Part shown: one piece after another, positions 62,458 through 64,000 of the stretch
Numbering within the stretch: position 1 is the first letter of the stretch
How the letters are laid out: each line of letters opens with the position of its first letter
Assembly: GCA_000697665.1 (NCBI GenBank)
Contig: KL197709.1
Span: 1,095,980-1,159,979 of the forward strand
Direction of reading: 5' to 3'
Length of the DNA: 64,000 bases
Source: Jaapia argillacea MUCL 33604
Lineage: Eukaryota; Basidiomycota; Agaricomycetes; Jaapiales; Jaapiaceae
The notes under the pieces: model-generated
The model's database searches: none
What the model was told of the DNA's origin: nothing
What the model saw: only the letters and a program-made list of their open reading frames with translations
Made by a program: the position numbers and the translations under genes

Positions 62458-64000
62458 ATGTCTACCATCCAAGAAGTTTCCCAAGTCGTCAACGCCGATG
62501 GCCCATCCGTACCTCCAAAGGGAGCCATGGATATCATGGCGCTTCGAGCCAGTTGCCCTCAATTCCGAATCCTCGTCATCGGGAAAGCAAACGCAGGAAA
62601 GACGACCATCCTCCACAAGGTGTGCAACGCAACACCCGAGACCAAGCCGATCATCTATGATCAGAACGGAAAAAAGGTGTGTTGCGACGATCGTTAGGAT
62701 TTGCGATAGTGCTGACATTCTCCAAGTTGAAGAGAGGCTTCTTCCAGAAGACATCTGCACTGTTCCAGAAACCGACTCAGCAGGTACGCAAAGTATCTGG
62801 CTTTGCAGTTCACGGATCAGAGCAACATGTTCTTATCTGTTGTGTAGCGCGGAGAGCACAATATCGAGCACCAAATCACATACCCTGGAAGCCACTTCAT
62901 ATTCCATGACTCCTGTGGGTTTGAATCCGGAGCAGTAGGAGAGATGGAGACTGTTCGAAACTTCCTTAAGGAGCGGTCTGATCGTGAACTGTTGAAGGAC
63001 AAAGTGCATGCAATTTGGTGAGAATTGATGGTCCGAGAATTTCATGTTTTCACTACACCTGCTGTATTCCAGGTATTGTGTTCCGATGGATGACTCCCGA
63101 CCACCTTCAGACCCGGAATTGAGTTTTTTCAAGGAAGGGACTTGGGGAGGTGAGCTTGTTGTGTGAGGATGAGGTGTAGTCTAACTTGCCAATCTTCCCA
63201 GTTCCCGTGATTGCAATCTTTACCAAATTTGATGCTCAGATCAACATTGCCTTTGGAAAGCTCTTAGAAAACAACAAGAGTGATCAGGAAGCATTTCAAG
63301 AAGCTCCTCAATATGCTGAAGAAGTATTCCAGGAGCAGTATTTATCTAGGTTGAAATCTGTGCCTTATCAGCCAAAGAAATGGATGTGCCTGAAAGGTGA
63401 CTTGAGCTGTTGATAGATCCTCTAATGAACAAGTGGCTGATGAAATATCCACAGATATGAATAAACCAGAAAACAACTGTTCTGAACTGGTTGAAAAGAC
63501 AGCTGCTGCCATTGATGATAATGGTTTACGCAGCTTGTTCATTTCAGTACAAGCAAAGGATTTAAAACTCAATATCAAAGAAGCAATTAGGTACAGTGGC
63601 AAGATTGGTTCTATATCAACAGATGAATAAGGATAACCTTTCAGATATGCTCTTGACATATCTGCACAGGCAATAAATGAAGAACTGTGTTTGGCAGTGT
63701 TGCCACTTTTTCCAAAATTCTGGGTAAGTCAGATAGTATGTTTGCTAGCTGAAGGGAAGCATTAAAATTGATCAGGAAGTAAGTACTATATTGAAGAAGT
63801 TCTATGTTGCACTTATCATGTGACCTGCTTTTGCTGGCTTTCATTGCCTACTAGCAAGTGAGTGCTCTAATGAGGGTGGTCTATCTTACACTCATCACCT
63901 GACCTGCTTTTGCTGGCTTTCATTGCCTACTAGGGAGTGAGTGCTCTAATGAGGGTGGTCTATCTTGCACTCATCACCTGACCTGCTTGTGCTGGCTTTC
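62458..64000 (+). CDS. P-loop GTPase, 3' end beyond window
   Basis: GTPase of the HSR1/AIG1-like type common in mushroom genomes. The start MSTIQEVSQVVNADGPSVPP leads to FRILVIGKANAGKTTIL with the P-loop GKANAGKTT at residues 41-49. After introns, SHFIFHDSCGFESGAVGEME supplies DxxG (G3), and VPVIAIFTKFDAQINIAFGK carries TKFD at the G4 place. The C-terminal half has helical text (AEEVFQEQYLSRLKSVPYQP, NGLRSLFISVQAKDLKLNIK) and reaches FPKFW at 63723. It then enters a run of consecutive intron-like units and leaves the window. Codon use is more AT-rich after about 63200 than before. Function is unknown. Confidence 0.8.
63724..63775 (+). other. Ordinary intron before the array
   Basis: Donor gtaagtc after TGG (63721-63723) and acceptor atcag at 63775 would make a 52-nt intron ending just before the triplet GAA, so the array starts exactly at a normal splice site. 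Inferred from splice signals only. Confidence 0.55.
63776..64000 (+). repeat. 79-bp tandem array of intron-like units (at least 2.8 copies)
   Basis: Three units with period 79: 63776-63854, 63855-63933 and 63934-64000 (cut by the window end). Units 2 and 3 differ at only a few positions; unit 1 shares the last 33 bp (gacctgctttt..ctactag) but has a diverged 5' half. Each unit is one triplet (GAA, CAA, GGA) followed by 76 nt that start with gtaagt or gtgagt, contain a ctgac-like branch site and end in ctactag. Confidence 0.9.

Noticed and set aside
63776-64000. CRISPR-like repeat
   Set aside because: Units are directly adjacent with no variable spacers, and each has intron signals; the genome is fungal.

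Overview
The window is nuclear DNA of a filamentous basidiomycete, most likely a mushroom-forming Agaricomycete. Genes are dense, on both strands, and cut by many short introns (about 50-75 nt, mostly GT-AG, a few GC-AG). Families typical of these fungi are present: F-box proteins, orphan heptahelical proteins, Fic proteins, GPI-anchored Kre9-like proteins and GH79 enzymes. There is no operon structure, no CRISPR and no prokaryotic signal. About 29 protein genes can be supported. Exon joins were made by eye from reading frame, splice signals and family knowledge.

Layout. 1-2909: two tandem paralogous seven-helix membrane proteins. 3228-4845: a Fic-domain protein. 5348-7352: a Dal5-type MFS transporter. 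7741-11568: a GH2 beta-mannosidase. 12158-13015 (-): a Rheb GTPase. 13016-15904: about 2.9 kb with no supportable gene. 15905-17759 (-): an F-box protein, divergent from a small acidic-tailed protein (18000-18523) and followed by a RING protein (18777-19737). 20086-23630 (-): a chitin synthase. 24638-26055: a GST-like protein. 26287-28179 (-): an unrecognised protein. 28437-31244: a CLPTM1-family protein. 31728-34550: a Cys-motif, largely disordered protein. 34773-37135 (-): a TOM20 gene whose transcript can apparently also be spliced into a downstream SET/MYND-like module. 37346-39332: an AAA+ ATPase. 39601-43681 (-): two tandem alpha-tubulin genes. 44137-47862 (-): an HSL-type alpha/beta hydrolase with a long tail. 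48482-49191 (-): a dual-specificity phosphatase. 50112-50642: a small basic protein. 51452-52578 (-) and 52819-54164 (+): a divergent pair of a nuclear Lys-rich protein and a Gemin2/Brr1-like protein. 54581-55286: a Kre9/Knh1-like GPI protein. 55795-57007 and 57158-58498: convergent quinolinate phosphoribosyltransferase and ACMSD-like decarboxylase. 58716-59828: a HAD phosphatase. 60070-62167 (-): a GH79 glycosidase. 62458-end: a P-loop GTPase running off the window.

Functional links. QPRT and the ACMSD-like enzyme act on competing branches after 2-amino-3-carboxymuconate semialdehyde, so this neighbour pair sits at the NAD/quinolinate branch point. Chitin synthase, the Kre9-like protein, GH79 and beta-mannosidase all act on wall or extracellular glycans. 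Most other genes are housekeeping.

Most unusual features: (1) the GTPase gene enters, at the window edge, a 79-bp tandem array in which each unit looks like a complete 76-nt intron plus a single codon; (2) the TOM20 locus appears able to make either TOM20 alone or a TOM20-SET fusion, depending on use of one 312-nt intron; (3) GC-AG introns cut directly through the active-site motifs of the Fic and GH79 enzymes.
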